Positions 6,209 to 14,464 of a stretch of 14,464 bases of DNA are shown one piece after another. The position numbers and the translations under genes are program-made. Numbering within the stretch: position 1 is the stretch's first letter; the number at the start of each line of letters is the position of its first letter. The stretch comes from Bacteroidota bacterium. Its GTDB lineage: Bacteria > Bacteroidota > Bacteroidia > Chitinophagales > Saprospiraceae. The notes beneath the pieces were generated by a model, which saw only the letters and a program-made list of their open reading frames with translations, made no database searches and was not told the origin of the DNA. The stretch spans positions 1-14,464 of the forward strand of contig JAJRUR010000126.1 in the NCBI GenBank assembly GCA_024277695.1, in the 5' to 3' direction.

Positions 6209-9200
6209 CTACTCCATTCTGATCATTTTCTTCGTCGCAGTATAATCTTCTGTATCCACTCGATAATAGAGTACTCCCGTGGCTGCCTTGACATCTTCAG
6301 CCATAATCTGTACCTGATTATAGCCTTTAAGGCCATCCATCTCTTTGACATATAAGGTCTGCCCTTTTACATCCAATATGGTCACGGTAGTCTCCGCAGC
6401 CTCCGGCAAATCAAAACGTATGAAGGTAGATGCCTTAAACGGATTCGGTTCGTTTTGATAAAGTGTAAAGATGGGCGCGATGGGTCGAACGATGCGTAAA
6501 CTCAGTCCTTGAACCTCCCCGTCTTTGTAAGATTCGGCTGTCGTAATATCATCCGATGCACGCAGAGATGACAAGGCATCTCCTCGCATCACCAAGGTAA
6601 ATAATACTTCATCCGGACTAACTGAATGGGCTACTGCATCATACCAGTTGGTACTGACTAATCCCTCTGACGACCTTACATCCGCAACATTTTCCGGTTT
6701 TATTTCAATAGCACCGGATTCGATGCGGACAAAATTCATCATTGCAGGGTCAAATCGGAGCGTAAACTGATATCCCATGATCTGTTCAAAATTGGATGAA
6801 GTCACAGGGATAAACATCTCTCCATCGACATAGCGTACCTGATGCGGAGCGATCTCCAATTCTAGTCCGGATCGTGGAGATACTATGTTGGATACTATAC
6901 CTGTATTGGCAGATCCATTGACATCACCAATCTTTATCGCAGTAAAGTCAATATTCAATTTTTGCTCATCTGTCAAATCTTCAATGTTTACCGGTTCTTC
7001 AAAATTGTATGGATCATCCATCGGTGGCTCTTCATCCGCTGAGACATATCGCCAAGATCTGTTATTACTAAACGCATTGCGCAATCCGAGGATAATTTGT
7101 TGTAGTTCGAGCAAGTCCAGTACATTGATCTGATGACTATTATCTGCATCCGCTGCAATCATTCTATACGATGTGCCTAATAGTTCCACACCGAGTATGT
7201 GTCGCTGAATAGCTATCAAATCCAGGGTCGTGACACCATTAGAAGCATCATCGTTCTTGGATGGTTGGACAAAATCGATACGCTCTAATTCGGAATCAGA
7301 TAATCCAGGGAAGCGGTATCTACCGTCCTGATGTGTATAAGCTATAGCATCATTGTGTAGCAACTCTACAGGATGACCTTTAACCTCTCTTCCTTCATGT
7401 GTAATGATACGTCCTGCAATAGGTGCGTCATCTACATCCGGACAATATCCTTCCGGATGATCTGCATCCGGTGTATCCTGAAGTACTACATAGGTATTGC
7501 AGTTATCCGTGTTACCAACTGCATCCGTCACCCAAAGTTCTACCTCAATGGTATCTTGAACTCCATTAGATAGATCATCACAACTCAATAGTATATTGGA
7601 CTGAGGTGGTCCGATATCTCCTTTTCTACGTACTCTGAACACCAAATCTTCGTATTCGGTACAGTTGTCAAATGAAGATCCGTTGTCCAGATCGGTTGCC
7701 CAAAGTTCTACCGTACCGGAAGATGGCATGACTACCGTAACTATACCATTTATACAGACCGGCGTAGGTTTCTTGCATTCTCTTACAGTGATACGATACT
7801 TCGTCATGGCAGTGTTGCCACAACCGTCTTCTACTGTCCAATGCACACTATGTGTACCTCCGATGATGCTTCTTTGTATCACACTATCTTGACCTTGTAG
7901 GTCGATCACTCCATCGCTAAACAAATCAATTTCCCAAGTGTAGATAAGACTGGAGTCCGGCGTACAATCATCCGATACATTAGCTGACAAGCGTACATCA
8001 ACACTACAATCCGGAGTATCCTCATCACAGAATTCTGTCACCGTCGGGTCACTGAATACCGGAGCTTCAGACTGCTTGACTTTAAGCACTTGGATGTACT
8101 GCCAATATCCTAAGAATCTATCCGGATCATCCGGGTCTCTTGTCACAGCATCAAACTGACACCAATCGGTAATAGTCCATGTCCTCAATACTTTAAAACA
8201 AGCATCTGTGACCAAGGTCAGTATCTGATCTTCATAATCCATCGTTATCTCAGCACAGTGGGCACCAAATATCTGTGGCTTGGCATTCAAACTGATGCGC
8301 TGACCGTTCAGATCGCGTGCATTATTCAGCATCAGTGCTTCCGGATCAATACCCGCACCACAGGCAGCCAAATCCAAATCACAAGGCCACTCAACATCGT
8401 CGGTAAGTTGATGCTCTGCATTGATAGGTGTACACCTTGCTTTTGTATCCGTTATTTCAAAACGATCCTCTTGCAGATAGATGCGTTGTGTGCAGCTCGC
8501 TGTCAAGCCATTGCGCTCTGTAGCGGTAAAGCGTCGAGCAATAAATCGATTTGCAGAACTACAGTCAGCCGGTTCGATTACCGTGATAGCCAATTCAGCA
8601 TCACAGTTGGCAGAAACGACTGCATGTCCATAAGGATTGGTTTGATCGTTGTTACGCAACATCTCAAAATCTAATTCGAAGTCGCAAGCGATCGTCATAT
8701 CCGCAGGACACTCTATAACCGGAGGTAGTTTATCGACCACTGTGACGCGAACCATACATTCGTTCCAATGATTGCGGTAAGCATTTGGATCTACATGACC
8801 TACACCGGGATCAAGGTCATAGACTCTAAATACAACCAATATCTCGTCCTGGTCTATATCCTCACAACAGAATACCACCTCATCATCAAACCACTCTTGG
8901 TATCCTCCTTGGGTAGAGTCATCTCCATTGGCATCATCACATCCTCTTGGTTCCATTCTTCGCGCTTTGAACCATACTTCATCACTACAATTATCATAAG
9001 ATCCATCATCAAAAGCATCCGCTCTTATGCTGCCTATACCTTGAGGATTGATGCTCACTTGTCTGAAAACTTCACAAACAGCTACCGGTGGAGAATTATC
9101 CTCTACAGTTACTTGAATGCTACATGTACTACTGTTTCTACAACCATCTGTCGCCACATAGGTAACTTGGTAGGTACCTACGGTAAGTACGGATGCCCTG

Positions 9201-12200
9201 ATAGATGTTTTGACCTCCAGATCAACGACATCACTACATAGATCACTGACTTGTGGTGCATAATCCATCGGATCAAATGCTACAAAACAATTATGAGGAT
9301 CTACAGAGAGTGTTATGTCGTCTCCACAAGTCATCTCCGGTGGTCTGGTATCATTGATAATAATCGACTGAATATGGCGTATAGGATTGACTCCTTCCTC
9401 TAGCGGTTCGCACTTGTTACGTACGATCCAATGTCTCAACAATTCATAGCCTTCCGGACAAGTAGCATCTTGGAGCACTTCATCCCAATATCCAACATTG
9501 ACCTCGCAGAATTGATTGGCCTCATAGATAGATTTACCTCGAATGGTGGGTACGCCGGTATGCTCCGGATCTGAAAGTGTCGGATCTTCAGATACATCAT
9601 AACAGTCTATCGGATCATCATATCCGATATCAGCCGGGAATGCCAAATCCGCTTCATCAAATGTTTTGACTGAAATCGTTTGGACGCAAGATGAAGAGTT
9701 ACCACTTTCATCTGTTACAGTCCAAGTCCTCAATATCATCACACGTGGTTCGCCACACAAACCATTGTCCACAAATTCGTCTTCGTAGATGATCTCCACT
9801 TGATCTTCACAACTTAACAATCGTGCTTGACCGGTCACTGTGGTATCTGTAGCCTCATTACATGCTACCGTAATATCAGCGGGACATTCTATCTCCGGTA
9901 CGAGTTTATCTTCGACATAGATTTGACCCGAACAAGAATTGCCATTACCGAGACAATCCGTAATCGTTACAGTTAGTGTATCGCCAACTTCGTCCAGTGT
10001 CAATATATTGTCCGGAATTACATTACCATCCGGATCAATAATCTCTATACAGAATTCATCAAAACAGCGATAGTCATCTCCTTCTAAAATAAAATCTGCC
10101 GTAATTTCTGCTGTACATGTCTCATCTAATGATATTTGTAAAAAGTCGTTACAAGCCAATTGTCCACCGTTATCCGGATTATATTCATGGACGATGATAT
10201 CAAACTGGCATGAGTCCACATTTCCGGAAGGATCTCCTACAAATAGGGTTACCGTAGTAGTACCTATTTCGAATGTACTCCCTGAAGGAGGTTGACTATA
10301 TACGGTATCGATACTGCAGTTATCGTCTGCTGTGGCCGGTAGGAAATTGACTATGGCATCACACTCTCCTCCATCTAGATCTACAGTAATATCCTGTGGA
10401 CAAGTCACTATCGGAGGTTCTATATCCCGTACAGTAACACTAAAGCCACAAGTCGTAGAATTACCCGCCTTATCAAAAATGCTATATTCGACAAAAGTCG
10501 TACCTACCCCAAACTGTTCAGTAGCCGGATATCCGGGCTGTACTTCTCCATCCATAGGTACAGCAATACTATCATCTGTCGTATAAGCCACTAATATATT
10601 TCCAATCAAACAATTATCAATAATCGTCGGATGAGTCCAACTGTATTGAGCACCGCAAATACCCGGATCATTATCTATAAATACATCTTGTTGGGCATAT
10701 GGATCTTGAGCGGACAACTGTAAAGTCCAGTTATCCAATTGACCATCATCCGCCAAAGTAGCATCTACGATGTGTAATTGCCATACACCTTGAGATGACT
10801 CGCCAATAAATGTCTCCAAATCACCTTCGGGTGCCCAAATACGGGATTCGCCCAGTGGATTGCAGCTTGCCGTACTGACGACATCTGTACTATCACTATC
10901 TAAGCCAAGATCAAAATCAGATGTTGACGAACAATGTCGATTGATCAAGGTGATAGATGTACCTGAAGGGCTTACTAATTTGAAGGTCAAGTCACCCATA
11001 TTCGTATGCTGACCACGCAAGTCAAGGATATTAACATCTCCGACTATAAAGTTGTCTTGGACAATGATCGTGGATATAAATGTCTGACCTCCGGATATTG
11101 AACTGCCAATAGCCAGATTGCTTGCATTGGCATAAGCCATCGCAGTTTCCATACCACACATCGGTGCTTCAGTATCTTCTATGGTTACGGTAAAGTTACA
11201 TTCAACAGGTACTGCCTCAAGGGTGTGGAATCCTACCGTAGTACCATTATCCGTCATAGATGCATAGTTTGGATTAAAACTTCCTATGGTAGAAGGGTTG
11301 CATAAATCCGCCAAAGCAAAATCCGATGCATCATCGGTATCCCAAGGATTGATTCTGACAGCTCCTCCATAAGCACCTAAGCTCGGTATATTACTCGTAA
11401 AGTCAGATGCCTGCTCGGCGACTATAGTACCCTGTCCACCAACGATAGATCCATTGACAGCCACTACATCAAGAATACGTCCTTCAAAACTAAGGATATA
11501 GATAGCGGGATCTGTTGGTGCCAGATCGGCAGCATTATGTACATTGAAATAATTATTGGCCGGATCATCTGCCCCCTGTCCGTAATGGATCGTCAAGACT
11601 TCTCCTACACCTACCACATGATTGTATGGTAAGATCATCGTATCAGACACACCTAAAGACACACGTTCGATCGTCAGACAACTCATGTCGAGTGCTGCAG
11701 GGCCAAAATTGGTTAGTTCAAGATAATCGTCTCCCGTAGGATTGCTCAAAAGGATGTATGCCGGAATAGGATTGGTACCTCCATTGACTGCAGTCAATTC
11801 GTGTGTCACTTCCGTAATCAAGAATAAAGGTTCATCCTGTACTCGATATGTCACTGTGCTCGTACCACATCCAAAATCACTTCCACTTGCATCTTCAAAG
11901 CCTACTTGTGTCTCTCCTGAATCGACATTATCGATCTTGTAAAGTATCGCAACATTGTCTATACAATTATCCGCTAACCTCGGTGCAATATTACGCACTG
12001 TTGCCTCGCAGGATTGCGGATTTGAGCCCACTGTCAGGTCATCAGGACAACTGAGGCTAGGTGCTTCTTCGTCATTTACCACTATTTTTATAGTGCAGGT
12101 ATCCGAAACATTTCCACTGCTGTCTTCTGCTAACCATTGTAAGATTGTCGAGCCTACCGGAAACATATCTCCGGTTGTAAGACCAGTATTATCCACTTGA

Positions 12201-14464
12201 GTTACTGTTACATCACCACAATTATCCTCGGCAACCGGCAAGGAGAAATTGACAAATGCAGCACACATACCCGGCATGGATTTGACATTGATCGTCGGCC
12301 GTGGACAATTTATCCATTCTGGAACTTGATTGTCTTCTAAGTGGACAAACAATGAGCAAGAGTCCCTGTTGCCATCCGTATCTTCGACAATAATAAATAC
12401 CTCGATAGAATCTCCCGGTTGCGAGCCAAAAAGAACGCCCGGATGCGGTACTTGCTCTATAAATGGTATCTCAAAACAATTGTCGTTGGTATCTAAGGCC
12501 GGTAAAATACTCGGTATAATGCCATAGCATACATCGGGTTCTGTCTCTACCGTAATATCATCCTGACAAAGAACTTGAGGATCAGTAAAGTCAAGAACTT
12601 CTATATCTGCAACACAAATGGACGCATTGCCACTAGAATCAATAGCTTTTAGCCAAACTGAAGTTTGCGATGGATCGAGATCATCTACATCAAAAGTAAT
12701 CATATCCGTATAGTTGATACCATCCTCACTGATGAGTAAAGTGTCCAAACCACAATTATCCGTCGAGCCGGCATCAATACTATCCGGTGTGATCGTAAAC
12801 ATACAATTGGCATCTACGACCACTTGAATGTCTTTACAGACTACGACAGGAGCTTCTTTATCCAATATTTGTATCACCATCCTACATGTATCCGAGTATC
12901 CTAATCCTGGTAATGAGGGTACGCTTGCGCGAATCTTCACATCTGTAATACCTACCCGATACTCAAGACCGGTGGGTTGTCCGGGTAGCCATACATCATT
13001 TGGAATCCCAATGGCTCCCACTCCTGTGATCATATATTCTATCAAACTATCCGGTACTCCTGCACATGTTACAATCTGAGCCAAAGGCATATTGACTACT
13101 GCTTGACACCATCCGGCATCATTTTCTTGTACAAGTGTGTCCGCAACATTTGGACAGATGATATCTACAAAACAATCAAGTACGACCGGAGTCGGATCAT
13201 TATTATTGCTTGCATCTCCATCTCCGTCCGGATCAGGGTCACTACCATCTTGAGATACATCCGTGAGCATACTATCCAAGGGTGATAATGCGGATCCAAT
13301 AGCCGAATTATTATATGGCCCCGAAAATCCGCCGGAAACTACATTGACGGTCAAATAAATTGCCCCTTCATTATGAGAAGGTAATTCATCATCCCCTTGT
13401 AGTAAATGGATATCCGAACTACCGTCATACGATGTATTCACAGTAAACTCCTCACTTTCTACGCTCACAACTGTAAAACTAGTTGCTCCTGTAAATGTGG
13501 CCGCTAGGTCATCCGTCACTTGAATACTATCCAAGTTGACATCACCATTATTCTCTACACGGATCTCATACGTAATCGTGTAACTGTCATCATCCTCAAG
13601 CGTCGGCCCTTCACTTACTCGCTTAGCCACACCAAAGACCGGCTCTTCACCTAGGGTGACCGGTGTGCTCGATGTATTATTCGTAGGATCTCCATCTCCG
13701 TCCGGATCGGTATTACTGCCATCTACACTCAAGTCAGTACGCTTCATGCCATCCGGAGAAATTCCACAAACTCTTGCCGAATTTAAAAATGTACCTTCAC
13801 AATCACGCACACGTACTATCAACAAAATTGCACCCTTATCCCCTGCTTCTAAACTCTCAAAACCAAGCAACATCATCGTATCAGTATGTCCATCAAAAGC
13901 GGGATTTACTAAGAAATCATCACTAGTGATCTCCAAAATAGTATCTACACAAGGTGTAGCAAATGGGAGTATATCAAATACTTGAATACTATCCATCTCC
14001 ACATCTCCAAAATTATCAATATTGAACTCATAAGTAATATCTGTAGTACCATCTGTGTTTCTCGTTTGGCGCACCAAACGTTTAGCGATACCGAGAGTCG
14101 GCATTCTATCGATCGTCACATCTGTTCCGCTTTGGTTGTTCGTAGGATCTCCGTCTCCGTCAGGATCCGGATCACTTCCATCCACACTATTGTCTGTTAT
14201 CGCTGTGCCATCCGGTGCTAATCCATCTACTGTCGCAGTATTGGTGTAGGTTCCATCGCAGTCGCCACTCACCCGTACTGTCAATACTACCGTCGAACTC
14301 TGACCTACTGCCAGTACATCGTCTCCTCTCAACAGCAGACTATCACTGTGTCCGTCATAGTTCAGATTCTCCGTAAAGTCATCGCTGTGCAAGCTGATGA
14401 TCGAGTCGCCACAAGGTGACATAAACGGTAGTACATCCGTGATCTGGATGCTGTCGATCGACAC
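6209..14464 (-). CDS. Giant T9SS-secreted HYR/DUF11 repeat surface protein (5' part outside window)
   Basis: The frame of 2751 codons is open at the right edge. The terminal GTG is an internal valine, since the same repeat position elsewhere reads VEMDSIQV and VNLDSIQV; the true start and signal peptide lie beyond. Residue numbers count from that edge. Order: DUF11-like modules 1-430; HYR-like modules about 431-2331, with a lamin-tail-like insert at about 877-1085 and a P-domain at 1104-1254; a short carboxypeptidase-regulatory-like strand set 2346-2390; a dockerin-like module 2404-2518; a cohesin-like domain 2532-2660; and a T9SS sorting domain 2663-2751. The HYR-like modules are rich in paired cysteines, and the protein is Asp-rich and Lys-poor, as expected for a calcium-stabilised exported protein. 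An adhesive or matrix role is inferred from HYR and DUF11 relatives; no catalytic domain is visible. It is unbroken by stops and ends at a strong terminator, so it looks intact and in use. Confidence 0.95.
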   Translation of the reverse strand: MSIDSIQITDVLPFMSPCGDSIISLHSDDFTENLNYDGHSDSLLLRGDDVLAVGQSSTVVLTVRVSGDCDGTYTNTATVDGLAPDGTAITDNSVDGSDPDPDGDGDPTNNQSGTDVTIDRMPTLGIAKRLVRQTRNTDGTTDITYEFNIDNFGDVEMDSIQVFDILPFATPCVDTILEITSDDFLVNPAFDGHTDTMMLLGFESLEAGDKGAILLIVRVRDCEGTFLNSARVCGISPDGMKRTDLSVDGSNTDPDGDGDPTNNTSSTPVTLGEEPVFGVAKRVSEGPTLEDDDSYTITYEIRVENNGDVNLDSIQVTDDLAATFTGATSFTVVSVESEEFTVNTSYDGSSDIHLLQGDDELPSHNEGAIYLTVNVVSGGFSGPYNNSAIGSALSPLDSMLTDVSQDGSDPDPDGDGDASNNNDPTPVVLDCFVDIICPNVADTLVQENDAGWCQAVVNMPLAQIVTCAGVPDSLIEYMITGVGAIGIPNDVWLPGQPTGLEYRVGITDVKIRASVPSLPGLGYSDTCRMVIQILDKEAPVVVCKDIQVVVDANCMFTITPDSIDAGSTDNCGLDTLLISEDGINYTDMITFDVDDLDPSQTSVWLKAIDSSGNASICVADIEVLDFTDPQVLCQDDITVETEPDVCYGIIPSILPALDTNDNCFEIPFIEQVPHPGVLFGSQPGDSIEVFIIVEDTDGNRDSCSLFVHLEDNQVPEWINCPRPTINVKSMPGMCAAFVNFSLPVAEDNCGDVTVTQVDNTGLTTGDMFPVGSTILQWLAEDSSGNVSDTCTIKIVVNDEEAPSLSCPDDLTVGSNPQSCEATVRNIAPRLADNCIDNVAILYKIDNVDSGETQVGFEDASGSDFGCGTSTVTYRVQDEPLFLITEVTHELTAVNGGTNPIPAYILLSNPTGDDYLELTNFGPAALDMSCLTIERVSLGVSDTMILPYNHVVGVGEVLTIHYGQGADDPANNYFNVHNAADLAPTDPAIYILSFEGRILDVVAVNGSIVGGQGTIVAEQASDFTSNIPSLGAYGGAVRINPWDTDDASDFALADLCNPSTIGSFNPNYASMTDNGTTVGFHTLEAVPVECNFTVTIEDTEAPMCGMETAMAYANASNLAIGSSISGGQTFISTIIVQDNFIVGDVNILDLRGQHTNMGDLTFKLVSPSGTSITLINRHCSSTSDFDLGLDSDSTDVVSTASCNPLGESRIWAPEGDLETFIGESSQGVWQLHIVDATLADDGQLDNWTLQLSAQDPYAQQDVFIDNDPGICGAQYSWTHPTIIDNCLIGNILVAYTTDDSIAVPMDGEVQPGYPATEQFGVGTTFVEYSIFDKAGNSTTCGFSVTVRDIEPPIVTCPQDITVDLDGGECDAIVNFLPATADDNCSIDTVYSQPPSGSTFEIGTTTVTLFVGDPSGNVDSCQFDIIVHEYNPDNGGQLACNDFLQISLDETCTAEITADFILEGDDYRCFDEFCIEIIDPDGNVIPDNILTLDEVGDTLTVTITDCLGNGNSCSGQIYVEDKLVPEIECPADITVACNEATDTTVTGQARLLSCEDQVEIIYEDEFVDNGLCGEPRVMILRTWTVTDESGNSSSCVQTISVKTFDEADLAFPADIGYDDPIDCYDVSEDPTLSDPEHTGVPTIRGKSIYEANQFCEVNVGYWDEVLQDATCPEGYELLRHWIVRNKCEPLEEGVNPIRHIQSIIINDTRPPEMTCGDDITLSVDPHNCFVAFDPMDYAPQVSDLCSDVVDLEVKTSIRASVLTVGTYQVTYVATDGCRNSSTCSIQVTVEDNSPPVAVCEVFRQVSINPQGIGSIRADAFDDGSYDNCSDEVWFKARRMEPRGCDDANGDDSTQGGYQEWFDDEVVFCCEDIDQDEILVVFRVYDLDPGVGHVDPNAYRNHWNECMVRVTVVDKLPPVIECPADMTIACDFELDFEMLRNNDQTNPYGHAVVSANCDAELAITVIEPADCSSANRFIARRFTATERNGLTASCTQRIYLQEDRFEITDTKARCTPINAEHQLTDDVEWPCDLDLAACGAGIDPEALMLNNARDLNGQRISLNAKPQIFGAHCAEITMDYEDQILTLVTDACFKVLRTWTITDWCQFDAVTRDPDDPDRFLGYWQYIQVLKVKQSEAPVFSDPTVTEFCDEDTPDCSVDVRLSANVSDDCTPDSSLIYTWEIDLFSDGVIDLQGQDSVIQRSIIGGTHSVHWTVEDGCGNTAMTKYRITVRECKKPTPVCINGIVTVVMPSSGTVELWATDLDNGSSFDNCTEYEDLVFRVRRKGDIGPPQSNILLSCDDLSNGVQDTIEVELWVTDAVGNTDNCNTYVVLQDTPDADHPEGYCPDVDDAPIAGRIITHEGREVKGHPVELLHNDAIAYTHQDGRYRFPGLSDSELERIDFVQPSKNDDASNGVTTLDLIAIQRHILGVELLGTSYRMIAADADNSHQINVLDLLELQQIILGLRNAFSNNRSWRYVSADEEPPMDDPYNFEEPVNIEDLTDEQKLNIDFTAIKIGDVNGSANTGIVSNIVSPRSGLELEIAPHQVRYVDGEMFIPVTSSNFEQIMGYQFTLRFDPAMMNFVRIESGAIEIKPENVADVRSSEGLVSTNWYDAVAHSVSPDEVLFTLVMRGDALSSLRASDDITTAESYKDGEVQGLSLRIVRPIAPIFTLYQNEPNPFKASTFIRFDLPEAAETTVTILDVKGQTLYVKEMDGLKGYNQVQIMAEDVKAATGVLYYRVDTEDYTATKKMIRME
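6212..6478 (-). other. T9SS C-terminal sorting domain (type A)
   Basis: Residues 2663-2751 fit the TIGR04183 sorting domain: LYQNEPNPFKASTFIRFDLP (2668-2687), TVTILDVKGQTLY (2693-2705), a TGVLYYRV strand and the ending KKMIRME. The domain directs export through the outer membrane by the type IX system and is normally removed when the protein is attached to surface lipopolysaccharide. It shows that the whole protein is meant for the cell surface or outside. Confidence 0.95.
6485..6871 (-). other. Cohesin-like beta domain
   Basis: Residues 2532-2660 show the cohesin-style pattern: FIPVTSSN (2551-2558), then IMGYQFTLRFDPAMMNFVRI (2562-2581), a GLVSTNWYD stretch and DEVLFTLVMRG (2618-2628). It lies between the dockerin-like module and the sorting domain. 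Assignment is by pattern only; a generic beta-sandwich is possible. Confidence 0.55.
7085..7255 (-). other. Dockerin-like calcium-loop pair
   Basis: Residues 2404-2460 hold two EF-hand-type loops, each followed by a helix. Loop one runs N2404, D2406, S2408, G2410, T2412, D2415, followed by LIAIQRHILG. Loop two runs D2439, D2441, S2443, Q2445, N2447, D2450, followed by LLELQQIILG. This is the dockerin type I pattern. The following AIKIGDVNGSAN (2509-2520) is the usual tail of this module in Bacteroidota T9SS proteins. It probably binds calcium; a cohesin partner is not proven. Confidence 0.8.
10703..11155 (-). other. Proprotein-convertase P-domain inserted in a HYR module
   Basis: Residues about 1104-1254 match the P/Homo-B fold. 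Landmarks are LDLRGQHTNMGDLTFKLVSPSG (1147-1168 region), a long loop with paired Cys, and ESSQGVWQLHIVDATLADDG (1222-1241) followed by LDNWTLQL (1243-1250). P-domains usually sit beside subtilisin-like proteases, but no protease is present in this frame. Here the domain splits a HYR module between EAPMC (1099-1103) and NDPGICGAQYSW (1265-1276). Confidence 0.85.
11210..11836 (-). other. Lamin-tail-like domain inserted in a HYR module
   Basis: Residues about 877-1085 interrupt a HYR module that starts at EEAPSLSC (799-806). It resumes only at VECNFTVTIEDTEAP (1087-1101). The insert has FLITEV (881-886), DDYLELTNFGPAALDMSCL (912-930), VGVGEVLTIHYG (951-962) and a repeated aliphatic strand ILDVVAVNGS (997-1006), the pattern of bacterial lamin-tail (LTD) domains. 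LTD domains occur on exported proteins, often with nucleases; no nuclease is seen here. The assignment is by motif only. Confidence 0.7.
13175..14464 (-). repeat. Three DUF11-like modules with Asp-rich linkers
   Basis: Residues 1-120 (partial), 121-272 and 273-430 are copies of one module of about 150-158 residues. Each carries a DSIQVTD-like strand, a GDD/SLEAG turn, and an Asp-rich end such as DGSDPDPDGDGDPTNN (95-110). This end recurs at 248-263 and 406-421 (spacing 153 and 158 residues). The next module starts TLGIAKR or VFGVAKR. DUF11/TIGR01451 modules are beta-sandwich stalk repeats of surface proteins. The dense alternating Asp suggests calcium-rigidified linkers, which is inference. 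At least one more copy probably lies outside the window. Confidence 0.85.

Larger units (their letters stand above)
7472..13174 (-). repeat. Run of HYR-like modules
   Basis: Residues about 431-2331 are tandem Ig-like HYR (hyalin repeat) modules of roughly 80-130 residues. The clearest are 714-799 (NCPRPTINV, then VAEDNCG, then AEDSSGNVSDTC) and 1349-1427 (VTCPQDITV, then TADDNCS, then GDPSGNVDSC). Boundary motifs of the type D-x-x-x-P-x-x-x-C recur, for example KEAPVVVC, TDPQVLC, EEAPSLSC, IEPPIVTC, LVPEIEC and LPPVIEC. I count about sixteen modules, including diverged ones (1601-1708, 1999-2130). Their paired Cys suggest oxidised, extracellular folds. HYR domains are linked to adhesion in other proteins. 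Confidence 0.85.

Noticed and set aside
6209..14464. Marked excess of TCCGG, about 31 by eye, in the giant gene
   Set aside because: It appears to come mostly from the proline codon CCG followed by G-starting codons (Pro-Asp, Pro-Glu), not from a DNA-level motif.
14462..14464. GTG at the window edge as the start of the giant gene
   Set aside because: The same position in the next two modules is an internal valine within the repeat, so this codon is internal and the gene continues outside.

Overview
The window looks like chromosomal DNA of a Bacteroidota member, most likely a Saprospiraceae-type organism. The evidence is a type IX secretion (T9SS) C-terminal sorting domain, a dockerin-like module of the kind common in that family, large HYR-repeat surface proteins, a TAnnTTTG promoter box before a tRNA, and starts without clear Shine-Dalgarno sites. 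The genus is inferred from protein style only; no search was run.

Layout. Bases 1-192 hold a tRNA-Arg(CCT) gene on the + strand with a plausible promoter. At 379-672 (-) lies a small GIY-YIG-fold protein whose catalytic residues all appear replaced. After about 360 bp without a gene comes a short, tail-less single-stranded DNA-binding protein (1033-1386, -), divergent from an aldose 1-epimerase (1660-2592, +). Their shared upstream region carries an unusual 10-bp phased repeat, five units each centred on CG. The epimerase converges on purB (adenylosuccinate lyase, 2631-3974, -). ppk1 (polyphosphate kinase, 4017-6062, -) lies 42 bp upstream of purB on the same strand and probably forms an operon with it.

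The remaining 57% of the window (6209-14464, -) is one reading frame of 2751 codons, open at the right edge, so the N-terminus lies outside. It encodes a giant cell-surface or secreted protein. In order it has three DUF11-like modules with Asp-rich linkers, a long run of HYR-like modules, a dockerin-like calcium-loop pair, a cohesin-like beta domain and a T9SS sorting domain. One HYR-like module is interrupted by a lamin-tail-like domain and the next by a proprotein-convertase P-domain. A strong intrinsic terminator follows the gene.

The genes do not form one pathway. Housekeeping genes (tRNA, ssb, galM, purB, ppk1) sit beside a surface-protein gene. I see no CRISPR array, insertion sequence, phage or defence island. 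The most interesting items are the phased repeat, the apparently dead GIY-YIG protein, and the nested domain architecture of the giant protein.
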